64,000 bases of DNA from contig CATLGV010000022.1 in the NCBI GenBank assembly GCA_949948735.1, positions 1 to 64,000 of the forward strand, given 5' to 3'. The position numbers and the translations under genes are program-made. The notes beneath the pieces were generated by a model. It did no database searches, had not been told where the DNA came from, and saw only the letters and a program-made list of their open reading frames with translations. Shown piece after piece: positions 42,132 to 50,813 of this stretch (positions are counted from its first letter, which is position 1; each line of letters opens with the position of its first letter). This DNA comes from an uncultured Lachnospiraceae bacterium (lineage in GTDB: Bacteria; Bacillota; Clostridia; Lachnospirales; Lachnospiraceae).

Positions 42132-43847
42132 ATGTCAACAAAAGCGTATTATCCCATTTCCGAGATTGGTGCCGGAAAAGTAGGTTTTTCCAAGACACGT
42201 TCCATCATTGAGGCAGCGTTCTACGGAAATAATGTAGTGAAGGTAAATACTCTGAAGGAGGCTTATGAGCTGGCAAAGAATTCGCCGGGAACAATCGTTA
42301 CGGATATGCCGGTGAAGGATGGCGAGACATTCGGGCTTGAGAAGGATGCAAAGGTTCTTTTATTCAACGACGGCGCGGTAACGGGACGTTATGCAGCGGC
42401 ACGCCGCATTAAGGGCGAGCCCGGCGTTGATGACGCGAAGCTGGATAAGGTGGTTATGGACGCCGTATATGAGACCCGCTGGAAGACAATGTACCATGCG
42501 GAGTGCTTTATCGGACTGGATCCGGAGTTTATGGTAAAGGCACACCTTCTTCTGCCGGAGGGCGAGGAGAATATCCTTTACAACTGGATGCTCAATTTCC
42601 AGTATATGTCAGATGAGTATGTAAAGATGTACAGGAATTCCAAGCCCGTCGGAGACGGCAAGGAGCCGGATATCTACATCTTCTCGGATCCGCAGTGGGG
42701 GCCGCATGACGCGCCGGATGTAGATTACAGCTGCTTAAGCGATCCGCTGACACTCTGCTATTTCGATACCAATCAGAACTGTGCGGCAATCCTCGGTATG
42801 AGATACTTTGGCGAGCACAAGAAGGGCACATTGACAATGGCATGGGCGCTTGCGAACAGAAACGGCTATGCATCCTGCCACGGCGGACAGAAGGAGTACT
42901 CTCTGGAGGGCGGCAAGAAGTTCGTTGCTTCCGTATACGGCCTGTCAGGCTCCGGAAAGTCTACACTGACGCATGCAAAGCACAACGGCAAGTATGACCA
43001 GTTTGGCGGCATCAAGGTTCTCCATGACGACGCGTTCATCATCAATACCGATACCTGTGCATCCGTTGCATTGGAGCCGACCTATTTTGACAAGACCGCG
43101 GATTATCCGACGGGCTGCCCGGACAACGAGTATCTGCTGACAGCGCAGAACTGCTCCGCTACACTGGACGAGAACGGCAAGCTGCAGCTGGTAACGGAGG
43201 ATATCAGAAACGGTAACGGCCGTGCGATCAAGTCCAAGCTGTGGTCGCCGAACCGTGTAGACAAGATTGACGCGCCGGTAAACGCAATCTTCTGGATTAT
43301 GAAGGATCCGACCATCCCGCCTGTAGTAAAGCTGAAGGGCGCGGCGCTGGCATCCGTTATGGGCGCTACGCTTGCGACAAAGACGTCTTCCGCAGAGCGT
43401 GTGGCGGCAGGTACGGATATGAACGCATTGAGAATTGTTCCGTACGCAAATCCGTTCAGAACTTATCCGCTGGTAAACGACTATGAGAAGTTCAAGAAGC
43501 TGGTAGAGGAGAAGCATGTAGACTGCTACATCGTAAATACCGGCGACTTCATGGGAACAAAGGTGAAGCCGGCAGACACGCTCGGCATCCTTGAGACCAT
43601 CGTGGAGGGTAAGGCGAAGTTCGAGAAATGGGGCAACTTTGACGATATTGAGATCATGTATGACTGGGACGGCAAGACTGCGGACTTCAGACCGGATCTG
43701 GGCAACGCGGAGTATGTGACGGCGTTGAAGAACGCGATGAAGAACCGTGTTGACGCAGTAGAAGGCTTTGCGACAAAGAAGGAAGGCTATGACAAGCTGC
43801 CGGATGAGGCGCTTGCAGCATTGAAGAAGCTTGTTGAGCAGTGCTAG
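42132..43847 (+). CDS. pckA: Phosphoenolpyruvate carboxykinase (ATP)
   Basis: Interconverts oxaloacetate and PEP with ATP, the gluconeogenic or CO2-fixing step in anaerobes. 571 residues, slightly longer than the usual 530-540. Kinase loop GLSGSGKST at 270-278, metal and substrate motifs in LHDDAFIINTD and in NPFRTYPLVNDY near residue 440. AAGGAGG lies upstream of the ATG. The codon use is highly biased, as expected for an abundant enzyme. The stop codon falls inside a tandem duplication. Confidence 0.96.
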   Translation: MSTKAYYPISEIGAGKVGFSKTRSIIEAAFYGNNVVKVNTLKEAYELAKNSPGTIVTDMPVKDGETFGLEKDAKVLLFNDGAVTGRYAAARRIKGEPGVDDAKLDKVVMDAVYETRWKTMYHAECFIGLDPEFMVKAHLLLPEGEENILYNWMLNFQYMSDEYVKMYRNSKPVGDGKEPDIYIFSDPQWGPHDAPDVDYSCLSDPLTLCYFDTNQNCAAILGMRYFGEHKKGTLTMAWALANRNGYASCHGGQKEYSLEGGKKFVASVYGLSGSGKSTLTHAKHNGKYDQFGGIKVLHDDAFIINTDTCASVALEPTYFDKTADYPTGCPDNEYLLTAQNCSATLDENGKLQLVTEDIRNGNGRAIKSKLWSPNRVDKIDAPVNAIFWIMKDPTIPPVVKLKGAALASVMGATLATKTSSAERVAAGTDMNALRIVPYANPFRTYPLVNDYEKFKKLVEEKHVDCYIVNTGDFMGTKVKPADTLGILETIVEGKAKFEKWGNFDDIEIMYDWDGKTADFRPDLGNAEYVTALKNAMKNRVDAVEGFATKKEGYDKLPDEALAALKKLVEQC

Positions 43848-43892
43848 GTAAACAGTATATTTTGAAAGCTAGGTAAACAGTATATTTTGAAA
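43843..43892 (+). repeat. Perfect 25-bp tandem duplication at the pckA stop codon
   Basis: The unit at 43843-43867 is repeated exactly at 43868-43892. The first unit contains the last codon and TAG stop of pckA (GCTAGGTAAACAG...). The second copy repeats the stop context, so no protein change results. Looks like recent replication slippage; a terminator follows at once. Confidence 0.95.
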
Positions 43893-43918
43893 GGGACACG
43901 GTTTTCCGTGTCCCTTTT
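43893..43918 (+). terminator. Terminator of pckA
   Basis: GGGACACGG (43893-43901) pairs perfectly with CCGTGTCCC (43906-43914) around TTTT, followed by TTTTG. Confidence 0.9.
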
Positions 43919-43954
43919 GTGCCGCTATGGGAAAATGCGGCAGTGTAAACCATT

Positions 43955-44872
43955 TCAACCGGGTACGCCGGCACCCGGTTTCCGGACAGGCCGCAGCACT
44001 TCATATCCGATAACCTCGGGATAGTGCCGCTGGTAATCGGGGCAGGCGTCCTCGTTCCATGCATATCCTTTGGTTTTGGGGTCAAAATTCCATGCAAGCT
44101 GTTCCACGCGGCCCATGACTTCCCCGCAGTCCTTGAGATAGTCAAAGGGCGGATGGAAAAAGACAAGATAGTCGCTGGCAGGGACGCTTCTTATCTCAAA
44201 GCCGTCAGGGACGTCTCCGCTGTAATCATCGGGAACGCCAAAGCCGTAAAAGTATCCCTTCCGGCCGTCCTCATTAAACCAGCCTGCGGTGTGACAGGTT
44301 ACAATCGGGTGCGAGACATGGTTCATGCTGTCGATTGTCCCGCAGATTTTGTCACAGTCGTGTCTGGCGAAAAAGCTGCCGTAATCCTTTGCCGCAATAT
44401 CCCAGACGCCGATATATTTGTGTGCAGGGATATGCTCTACGCGGATATGGGGCTCTGTCAACAATGTTTTATTCATCGTAACTCCTCCTTTATGGGTATA
44501 GTGTTCCGGGAGGAAAACTACCTTGGGGATGGAAAGCGGGACGGGCACCGGTCTTTTGCGGTATACTGCGGGCGTGCAGCCATATGCGCTCACAAATGCC
44601 CTTGTCAGGGCTTCCTGTGAGGTGTAGCCGTACTTTACCGCAATATCGATAATTTTCTTGTTGGTGTCGCGGATTTCCAGCGTTGCTCTTGCAAGGCGCC
44701 TTCCTGCAAGATAGCTTCTGAGCGTTATGCCGGTAATCTCGTGGAACTGGGTGGAGCAGTAGCAGGGCGAATACCCGATTTGCGCCGACATTTCAAGCAG
44801 CGACGGGTTCTCCGTCAGATGCGCCTCCATCCAGTTAATCATTTTCTGTACCGCTTCGTTCCATTCAAACAA
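43955..44872 (-). CDS. AraC-family regulator with C-terminal GyrI-like effector domain
   Basis: 305 residues. A double HTH at 5-105 (INWMEAHLTENPSLLEMSAQ, then IAVKYGYTSQEALTRAFVSA) precedes a GyrI-like domain at about 135-300 (VRVEHIPAHKYIGVWDIAAK style, GWFNEDGRKGYFYGFGV), the Rob/BmrR ligand-binding fold for drugs or small lipophilic compounds. The last eight residues (KPGAGVPG) come from a dispersed palindrome and are probably not part of the ancestral fold. The ATG at 44872 has GGAGGG upstream on the minus strand. Effector and targets unknown; no pump is adjacent. Confidence 0.88.
   Translation of the reverse strand: MFEWNEAVQKMINWMEAHLTENPSLLEMSAQIGYSPCYCSTQFHEITGITLRSYLAGRRLARATLEIRDTNKKIIDIAVKYGYTSQEALTRAFVSAYGCTPAVYRKRPVPVPLSIPKVVFLPEHYTHKGGVTMNKTLLTEPHIRVEHIPAHKYIGVWDIAAKDYGSFFARHDCDKICGTIDSMNHVSHPIVTCHTAGWFNEDGRKGYFYGFGVPDDYSGDVPDGFEIRSVPASDYLVFFHPPFDYLKDCGEVMGRVEQLAWNFDPKTKGYAWNEDACPDYQRHYPEVIGYEVLRPVRKPGAGVPG
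43957..43980. repeat. Second copy of the 24-bp palindrome, inside the AraC gene end
   Basis: AACCGGGTAC (43957-43966), GCCG, GCACCCGGTT (43971-43980) differs from the copy at 6511-6534 by a single base, G to A. It has no T-tract. On the minus strand it encodes the last residues of the AraC-GyrI protein (KPGAGVPG), so here the palindrome is translated. Confidence 0.85.
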
Positions 44873-44964
44873 GTTTTTCCCTCCTGTTTCGGTTACAAAT
44901 AGAGCATATCAAAAAAAGACAGAAAAGTTTTGATGTGAGTTACGAATAATTTATTTTATCATAT

Positions 44965-45007
44965 TTCAAACGATCTTCATATGAAATTCATACGGATATG
45001 CTAGAAT
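44965..45007 (+). promoter_or_regulatory. Three 11-bp-spaced repeats and promoter before the two-component-ABC operon
   Basis: TTCAAA (44965-44970), TTCATA (44976-44981) and TTCATA (44987-44992) recur with an exact 11-bp period, the spacing of OmpR/PhoB-family tandem binding sites. A -10 TAGAAT (45002-45007) follows; the -35 would fall within the repeats. This layout predicts autoregulation by the response regulator at 45032. Confidence 0.6.
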
Positions 45008-45031
45008 GATAACAGTCAGGAGGATAAGGGA

Positions 45032-45706
45032 ATGCGGATATTATTTTTGGAGGATGAGCCGACCATTCGGGAGGTGCTCACCGAATACATGAAGATGCAG
45101 GGGTATGACGTAGTCTGTGCGGAGGACGGCGAGGAGGCGCTCCGGCTCCTTGGCGGAAGCGGCGTGCCGCAGGCCTTTGATATGGCGGTGCTGGACATTA
45201 TGGTGCCTAAAATAAGCGGGCTGGAGGTGCTGGCATGGATACAGGCGCACCGTCCGGAGACGGCGACAATCATGTTGACGGCGCTGGGCGATGAAAAGAC
45301 GCAGCTGCAGGCCTTTAATCAATATGCCGACGATTATGTGATCAAGCCGGTATCGCCGATTATCCTGCTAAAGAGGATGGAGACGATTCTGAGGCGTGTG
45401 AAGAAGACTGAGCGGCGGGAGGAAAAGGGGCTGGTGCTGCACGAGGATTCCTATCAGGCATTTTACGACGGGAACCCGCTGGAGCTGACGCTAAGCGAGT
45501 TTTTGCTGCTGCAGGTCCTGAAGCGGGAGCCGAAACGGGCATTTACGAGAGAGCAGTTGATTTTGCGCATTTTTAATGAGGATTACGTGGGCAATGACCG
45601 GATTATAGACGCCCATGTAAAAAATCTGCGCAAGAAGCTGCCGGGAAGCTATATTAAGACTGTAATCGGTATCGGTTATCAGTTTCAGGAGGGGGATAGC
45701 GTATGA
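45032..45706 (+). CDS. OmpR-family response regulator
   Basis: 224 residues. A receiver domain at 1-120 with acceptor Asp 55 (MAVLDIMVPKISG) and Lys in VIKPVSP, and a C-terminal winged helix (FTREQLILRIFNEDYVGNDR, then HVKNLRKKLPGSYIKTVIGI). GTCAGGAGG lies upstream of the ATG. The stop overlaps the kinase start (GTATGAG). Controls the downstream kinase and ABC genes and probably itself through 11-bp repeats. Confidence 0.94.
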   Translation: MRILFLEDEPTIREVLTEYMKMQGYDVVCAEDGEEALRLLGGSGVPQAFDMAVLDIMVPKISGLEVLAWIQAHRPETATIMLTALGDEKTQLQAFNQYADDYVIKPVSPIILLKRMETILRRVKKTERREEKGLVLHEDSYQAFYDGNPLELTLSEFLLLQVLKREPKRAFTREQLILRIFNEDYVGNDRIIDAHVKNLRKKLPGSYIKTVIGIGYQFQEGDSV

Positions 45707-47304
45707 GCCTGTCTAAAAAGACGCTGCTGTACAGCACAGTGCTGGCGCTGCTGATGGTGGTATTTGTAATCGGCTATTTCGCGGTGATGCTGCCGTCGCT
45801 GTATGTGGCTTATGTCGAGAGAAGCAATCTGGCCTCGGTTGTTGAAATCCAGAACGGGTATATGGAGAACCGGACATACGACGGATTGTCGATTCGAAAT
45901 CCGACGTCCGTTTATTCCCTTGAGCTTCCGGATGAAGGAGACACGCTCTTTGCGGCGGGAAAGTTTTTTACGCTGGCAGTGACTGTGCGGGATGAGCAGC
46001 TGCGGGAGCTGCTTGAGCGTATGAGGACATTGCTGCGCAGCATTTCGTCCGGGGAGATTTCCGCAGATGCGGAGTATTTCAGCGCGGATGCGCTGGAGGA
46101 GGGCGGCGCGCTGTGGGCGCAGCTAAGGGAGAAGCTGGCGGAGGAAAGCTGGATTCCGGAAACATACCCTGTCGATGTGCAGGTTGAGACAAAGGAAAAC
46201 AGCGGTACGTTCGGGCAGGAATATTGGAAGCTCCACCAGATGGATAATATGCTGGTTTATGAGGCCGGCGTTTCGGATGAGGGGTATGGATATACGACGT
46301 ATATTGCCGCAGGGCGGGGAAAGGATGCCTATGTTTTTACGGTGCTGCTGGCAATGACGCCGCAGATGGATGAGCTGATGCCGGTGGTGGCAGAGAGCCT
46401 GCCGATGATTATCGCCGTGGTATTTTTCATGGTGCTGCTCTGCTCGCGCTTCTTCTCCGGAAAGATTGTCAATCCCGTTATCCGTCTTGCGGGATACGCG
46501 CAGACGGTAGGCCTTACGGATGCGTTTGAGGCGGATGCGTTCTGCCTGGATACGGACGACGAAATCGGCGCGCTGGGCAGGAGCCTTCAGGAGCTGTACC
46601 GGAAGCTGCATGACAGCTATGCGCAGCTGGAGGAGAAGAACCGGCTTCTGGAGGAGGAAAACGAGCGTCAGGAGGTCTTTTTAAGGGCGTCCTCCCATCA
46701 GCTAAAGACGCCGATAGCCGCGGCGCTGCTGCTGGTGGAGGGCATGATCAATGAGGTCGGAAAGTATAAAAGCACGAAGGACTATCTTCCGGAGGTAAAA
46801 AAGCAGCTGTTATCCATGCGTAAAATGGTGGAGGACATCCTGTATCTGAATTATCACGCGGACTGCCAGCAGAAGGAGGTCATAGCGCTGCGAACGCTTG
46901 CGGAGGAGCTTGCGGGGGCGTATGCGGTTCAGATAGAAGCAAAGGGGCAGAAGGTATCGCTGACGGGGACCGGAACGCTTTATGCCGACAGGGAGATGCT
47001 CCGGACGGTGGCGGATAACCTGCTCTCCAATGCGATACAGTATACGCCGGACGGAGAACGGATTGTGATAGAGGTAAGAGAAGGCGGATTTGCGATCAGG
47101 AATTACGGTGTGACGATCGACGAAAGGCTGCTTCCGAATATTTACGAGCCGTTTGTCAGCAGCGACGGCCGCACCAAGGGAAAAGGGCTGGGACTCTATG
47201 TGGCGGCGTATTACGGAAAGCTGATGGGCTGCAGACTGAAAGTTCAGAATGTGGAAAACAGCGTATGCGCTGAACTTGGCCGACAGGAGGAAGGGAGCAA
47301 ATAG
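45703..47304 (+). CDS. Sensor histidine kinase
   Basis: 533 residues. An N-terminal helix (8-30), an extracellular domain (about 30-230), a second helix (230-250), a HAMP-like linker, a coiled coil (LYRKLHDSYAQLEEKNRLLE), then the phosphoacceptor His 332 (RASSHQLKTPIAAAL) and the ATPase with VADNLLSNAIQYTPDGERI and GKGLGLYVAAYYGK. ATG overlaps the regulator stop. Coupled to an ABC ATPase and permease downstream, a frequent arrangement for sensing and exporting antimicrobial peptides. Confidence 0.94.
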   Translation: MSLSKKTLLYSTVLALLMVVFVIGYFAVMLPSLYVAYVERSNLASVVEIQNGYMENRTYDGLSIRNPTSVYSLELPDEGDTLFAAGKFFTLAVTVRDEQLRELLERMRTLLRSISSGEISADAEYFSADALEEGGALWAQLREKLAEESWIPETYPVDVQVETKENSGTFGQEYWKLHQMDNMLVYEAGVSDEGYGYTTYIAAGRGKDAYVFTVLLAMTPQMDELMPVVAESLPMIIAVVFFMVLLCSRFFSGKIVNPVIRLAGYAQTVGLTDAFEADAFCLDTDDEIGALGRSLQELYRKLHDSYAQLEEKNRLLEEENERQEVFLRASSHQLKTPIAAALLLVEGMINEVGKYKSTKDYLPEVKKQLLSMRKMVEDILYLNYHADCQQKEVIALRTLAEELAGAYAVQIEAKGQKVSLTGTGTLYADREMLRTVADNLLSNAIQYTPDGERIVIEVREGGFAIRNYGVTIDERLLPNIYEPFVSSDGRTKGKGLGLYVAAYYGKLMGCRLKVQNVENSVCAELGRQEEGSK

Positions 47305-47346
47305 TGTGCCTGCGGTTAGATGCGCAGGTTACGGAAAGGTATGGTT

Positions 47347-48231
47347 ATGAATATATTGTTGACAATCAAACAGTTACAGGTAAAATACGGCAGCCAGACG
47401 GCGTTGCGGATTGAGGAGCCCATTGCTTTTGAGAAAGGAGAGCGCATCGGAATCATCGGTTCAAACGGCGCGGGGAAGAGCACGCTGGTCAAGGCGCTCT
47501 TAGGGCTGGTGCCCTACGAGGGCAGAGTAGTCACATCGCTGACGCCGGCGGAAATGGCGGTGCATATGCAGTTTAATGCCTACGTTAAAACAATGCCCGT
47601 CCGGTGCATTATGGAGACGGTGCTGGACACCAGAATCAAGGGGAACAAGGAGCTGCAGGAGCTGATTGCGTTTTTTGAGTTCGAGGAGTGTCTTTCCAAG
47701 CGGTTCAATGCGCTTTCGGGAGGGCAGAAGCAGAAGCTGACGATTATTATGGTTATGATGCAGAAGGCCGAGCTGACCTTTTACGACGAGGTAACGTCCG
47801 GTCTGGATTTTGAGACCCGGCAGCGGCTGATGGAAAAGCTGGTGGAGTGGTACCGGGATAAAAACGATACGCTTGTTATGGTATCGCACTATTATGAGGA
47901 GCTGGAGCAGCTGGTGGATAAGCTTCTTATTCTGGACAAGGGCAGCATTGTTGCCTATGGCAGCGTGGAAGAGCTGTTTCGGACCTACTGCGGGGATTCG
48001 ATTTTGGTTCTGGACAACAGCGAAAGAAACCGGATGCTGACAGAGGGCTTTCGAACCCTGAAATCACCGGCGCATCTGCTCGCACTGTCCTGCCGCAGCC
48101 GGCAGGAGGAGCATGATATCGCGTCGCTCTTAATCAATAACAACGTGAATTTTAAGAGAAGCAGCAAGGATATCGAGATTATGTCGATTAACGCCAGAGA
48201 ACATCATCTGGCGCAGGCAGCGTCCATATGA
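47347..48231 (+). CDS. ABC transporter ATP-binding protein
   Basis: 294 residues. Walker A GSNGAGKST, signature LSGGQKQKL, and a Walker B variant LTFYDEVTSGLD where the usual DEP is DEV. The C-terminal region of about 80 residues is a specific extension. ATG at 47347 has GGAAAGG six bases upstream; ATGs at 47320 and 47341 are less well placed. Part of the operon with the two-component system and the ABC-2 permease. Confidence 0.9.
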   Translation: MNILLTIKQLQVKYGSQTALRIEEPIAFEKGERIGIIGSNGAGKSTLVKALLGLVPYEGRVVTSLTPAEMAVHMQFNAYVKTMPVRCIMETVLDTRIKGNKELQELIAFFEFEECLSKRFNALSGGQKQKLTIIMVMMQKAELTFYDEVTSGLDFETRQRLMEKLVEWYRDKNDTLVMVSHYYEELEQLVDKLLILDKGSIVAYGSVEELFRTYCGDSILVLDNSERNRMLTEGFRTLKSPAHLLALSCRSRQEEHDIASLLINNNVNFKRSSKDIEIMSINAREHHLAQAASI

Positions 48232-48251
48232 CGGGAAAGGGGATGGTTTGG

Positions 48252-49022
48252 ATGAAAAAGAGAAAATGTAACATGCGTATGGTTTTATATGAGCTGCGGA
48301 ATCTCAACGGGAATCTGATGCCGCATTTCTTCGGGATTATTTTCCCTAATTTCATGTGTTATTTTTTGGCACAGTCCGTGGGCAGCGGGGTGCCGGCAGC
48401 GATGCGCCAGGAGGTTGTGACGACTGTTGTGCTGACAATGACGCTGGTAATGCCGATGGCAATTATGCTGCTGGGATATGGGGCTATCTATTCGCAGGAG
48501 GTGGAGCGGGAGATTCCGCTTCGCATGCATCTGTTCGGCCTGGAGGAGAAAAGCATTGTGCTGGCCAAGATTATCGCGCATTTTATCCTCTTAACAATAG
48601 CGTTTGTTATTTTTGCGATATTCCAGCTTGCTGTCATGGATATTCAGAAGCCGGCGCCTTTGTCGCTGCTGTGCCTTGTGGTATCGCTCTATGCAATCGG
48701 CGTGATCTTTTTGGTGATCGCGCACGCGCTGGCCAATCTTCTGCGGAAGTTCAGCCTGACCTTCGGGATAACAATGGGGCTGTACTTTTTCCTGATGATC
48801 ATAACGGGTATGATGGGCATGCGGACGGAGCAGCTGCCCGAGGGGCTGCAGCGGGTAGCGTGGACGCTGCCGATGACGTATATCAGCAATGATTTTATCG
48901 ATTTCTGGCAGGGCGGCTCGTATAATTTTATGCCGTTTATCCAGTCGTTCCTTTTTCTGGCTGCTGTCGCGGGGCTGCTGCTGCTGTTCTCCCTGCATAA
49001 GGGCAGAAGAGTGGTGCGGTAA
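48252..49022 (+). CDS. ABC-2 type permease
   Basis: 256 residues from ATG 48252, which has AAAGGGGA ten bases upstream; the ATG at 48228 overlaps the ATPase stop (ATGA) but lacks a site and adds 8 residues. Six hydrophobic helices fit the ABC-2 export permease pattern (FFGIIFPNFMCYFLAQSVGS, then VVLTMTLVMPMAIMLLGYGA and FLFLAAVAGLLLLFSLHKG). Exports an unknown substrate with the preceding ATPase. Confidence 0.85.
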   Translation: MKKRKCNMRMVLYELRNLNGNLMPHFFGIIFPNFMCYFLAQSVGSGVPAAMRQEVVTTVVLTMTLVMPMAIMLLGYGAIYSQEVEREIPLRMHLFGLEEKSIVLAKIIAHFILLTIAFVIFAIFQLAVMDIQKPAPLSLLCLVVSLYAIGVIFLVIAHALANLLRKFSLTFGITMGLYFFLMIITGMMGMRTEQLPEGLQRVAWTLPMTYISNDFIDFWQGGSYNFMPFIQSFLFLAAVAGLLLLFSLHKGRRVVR

Positions 49023-49188
49023 CGATTGCGCCGAGTTCTGTTTTGTGCTGTTCTTTTAGTTTGTAATTGATAAATGCAGATATTTTATGCAGGAGGAATA
49101 AAAATCAAAGCGGTATCTGCCGATATATTCTATATAATCAGAAGTTTGCGACAGCAATAGGCAATATAAAAGGAAACGGGGGATTTTT

Positions 49189-49791
49189 ATGCGGATTGCG
49201 AATGCGGCGGAAAAGGAACGGCAGAACAGGATTGATACAGGCAGGGGCAGCGTCGTGCCTGCGGGGCGCAATACGGCGGGGCTGCCGGCCGGTGCGGTAA
49301 ATCCAAAAGACAGCGACAGCGTTACCATTTCCGACGAGGGGAAGGAGCGTCTGGAGGCGCAGCAGGAGGAAAAACGCGCAAGCGCTCAGGAAAACAAGCT
49401 GTTGGAGATGCTTGAGGAGCAGCGCAGGCGGTATGAGGAGCAGCGGGAGGCCTCCGATAAATCGGCAAAGACGGCACAGGACTTTGCCAAAGTGATGGAG
49501 ATTGCGCGGCGGATTGCCAACGGCGACAAGGTGCCGGGGATAGATGAAAAAAAGCTGATGGAATACAACTCGGACCTGTATCAGGCGGCGAAGGCTGCCG
49601 CGATTGTGAGCGCGAACAAAGAGAAGCATAAGGAGTACGATTCGCTGTTTAAGGACGAGAAAAAACAGGACGACAAGCGGGGCATGCTGCGTGCGCTGGA
49701 GCGGGATTCCGAAGGGATGTCGCCCGATAGCCTGTTTGCGGCTTCCCAGGCCGCCGCAGAGGGCGGCGGGAGCGCGGCGTCACTGGTCTGA
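49189..49791 (+). CDS. Hydrophilic coiled-coil protein, 200 aa, unknown function
   Basis: No recognised family. Charged and Ala/Glu/Lys-rich, with a long coiled coil at about 60-100 (EGKERLEAQQEEKRASAQEN, then LEEQRRRYEEQREASDK) and DSDSVTISDEGKERL before it. No signal or membrane segment. Proteins of this character with a DSVxISxxG motif occur in Lachnospiraceae, but I cannot name the group. GGAAACGGGGG lies upstream of the ATG. Its 3' end overlaps the convergent TPR gene by 12 bases. Confidence 0.65.
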   Translation: MRIANAAEKERQNRIDTGRGSVVPAGRNTAGLPAGAVNPKDSDSVTISDEGKERLEAQQEEKRASAQENKLLEMLEEQRRRYEEQREASDKSAKTAQDFAKVMEIARRIANGDKVPGIDEKKLMEYNSDLYQAAKAAAIVSANKEKHKEYDSLFKDEKKQDDKRGMLRALERDSEGMSPDSLFAASQAAAEGGGSAASLV

Positions 49792-50289
49792 GCTGTCAGA
49801 AGAGCTGTCGAAGACGGAGCGGAGCATCTGCAGCGCCGACTGGGCCATCTGGCTGTCCGGGAACTGGCGCAGGACCTCCTCATAGGCTTCGATAGCTTCG
49901 GGGCCGCGGCCAAGCTGCGCATAGCAGTAGGCGATGTTGAGCAGCGCCATTTCCGTATAGGAAATCCGGCTGGAGGAGAACAATACGAGGAAGCGGTATT
50001 TGTCTATCCATGCATGCTTTGTAAAAAAGGCGTAGCTCTTTTTGTACTCCTCGATTGCCTGCGCATAATCTCCCGCTTTAAAGAAGCGGATGCCCTTTCG
50101 GTGGTTGCGGGGCACCAGCTCCCGCAGTAAAATGGCCGCGGCCAGATATACGATCAACGCTGCTTCCCATGCGTTTGTAAGCGGCTTGATAAAGAGTCCG
50201 AAGATAAACGTTAAAGCTATAATAAATATAAACTGCGGAATAAGTGATATCCATGCGATTTGACGCACAACAGGTCTGCCTGAAGCCAT
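49780..50289 (-). CDS. Membrane-anchored TPR protein, 169 aa
   Basis: Two N-terminal membrane helices at about 10-30 (AWISLIPQFIFIIALTFIFG) and 38-58 (AWEAALIVYLAAAILLREL), then a TPR unit (IRFFKAGDYAQAIEEYKKSY) and a second (ALLNIAYCYAQLGRGPEAIE, AYEEVLRQFPDSQMAQ). It may organise other membrane proteins; the function is unknown. GGGAGG lies upstream of the ATG on the minus strand. Convergent and overlapping with the coiled-coil gene at its 3' end. Confidence 0.75.
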   Translation of the reverse strand: MASGRPVVRQIAWISLIPQFIFIIALTFIFGLFIKPLTNAWEAALIVYLAAAILLRELVPRNHRKGIRFFKAGDYAQAIEEYKKSYAFFTKHAWIDKYRFLVLFSSSRISYTEMALLNIAYCYAQLGRGPEAIEAYEEVLRQFPDSQMAQSALQMLRSVFDSSSDSSDQ

Positions 50290-50313
50290 TGTCTTGTTCC
50301 TCCCATTTCCTTA

Positions 50314-50562
50314 TTACTCCAAGATTTCTTCTTCCTCGAAATTCCCGTTTTCATCGTAGTACACCCATTTCCCGGTTTCTTTTCCGTTTGCGTATTCGCC
50401 TTCTGCCGCGATATTGCCGTTTTCATGGTAATCCGTCCAGTGGCCGGTTTCTAACCCATTATCGTACAATCCCGTCGACGAGATATTGCCGTTTGTATAA
50501 TAAGATGTAAACAGGCCGTCTCTGACCCATTTCGTCCATAATAGGTCTCCTTTACGAATCAC
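50314..50562 (-). CDS. MORN/YwqK-like repeat protein, 82 aa, start region probably frameshifted
   Basis: Three repeats of the type Y-x-x-N-G-x-x-x-x-x-G-x-Y (YYTNGNISSTGLYDNG, DYHENGNIAAEGEYANG, YYDENGNFEEE), as in YwqK-family proteins linked to toxin-antitoxin or polymorphic-toxin systems. The only in-frame start is the GTG at 50562, which has no ribosome binding site. A strong AAAGGAG plus ATG lies just downstream in another frame and encodes only 26 residues, so an indel probably separated the start from the repeats. Confidence 0.55.
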   Translation of the reverse strand: MIRKGDLLWTKWVRDGLFTSYYTNGNISSTGLYDNGLETGHWTDYHENGNIAAEGEYANGKETGKWVYYDENGNFEEEEILE

Positions 50563-50684
50563 GACCGGTTAAATTTTGATATAAAGATATAATACCACAT
50601 GCATGCGCGCATTTCCATTATATTTTATTGATTCGTCGCTTCCCGCGGGCTTTGACCTCATAATTTCCATGAAGCGTGCCGGTA

Positions 50685-50742
50685 TCTTAAACAAATCTTA
50701 ATAAAATTCCCAATTGGAACTTAATAAAGAATCCGTTAAAAT
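50685..50742 (+). promoter_or_regulatory. Promoter with 11-bp-spaced TCTTAA repeats before the second two-component system
   Basis: TCTTAA occurs at 50685-50690 and 50696-50701 (11-bp period), with a related ACTTAA near 50719. The promoter is TTGGAA (50714-50719), 17 bases, TAAAAT (50737-50742). Repeats lie directly upstream of the -35, the position for activation by an OmpR-family regulator. No gene is seen between 50563 and 50813. Confidence 0.6.
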
Positions 50743-50813
50743 ATGCTTAAGGAAACGTTGAGGGAAACCTTTCCTTGATAAAATTCTAATTGCGCGCGAC
50801 AGGAGAATAACAA

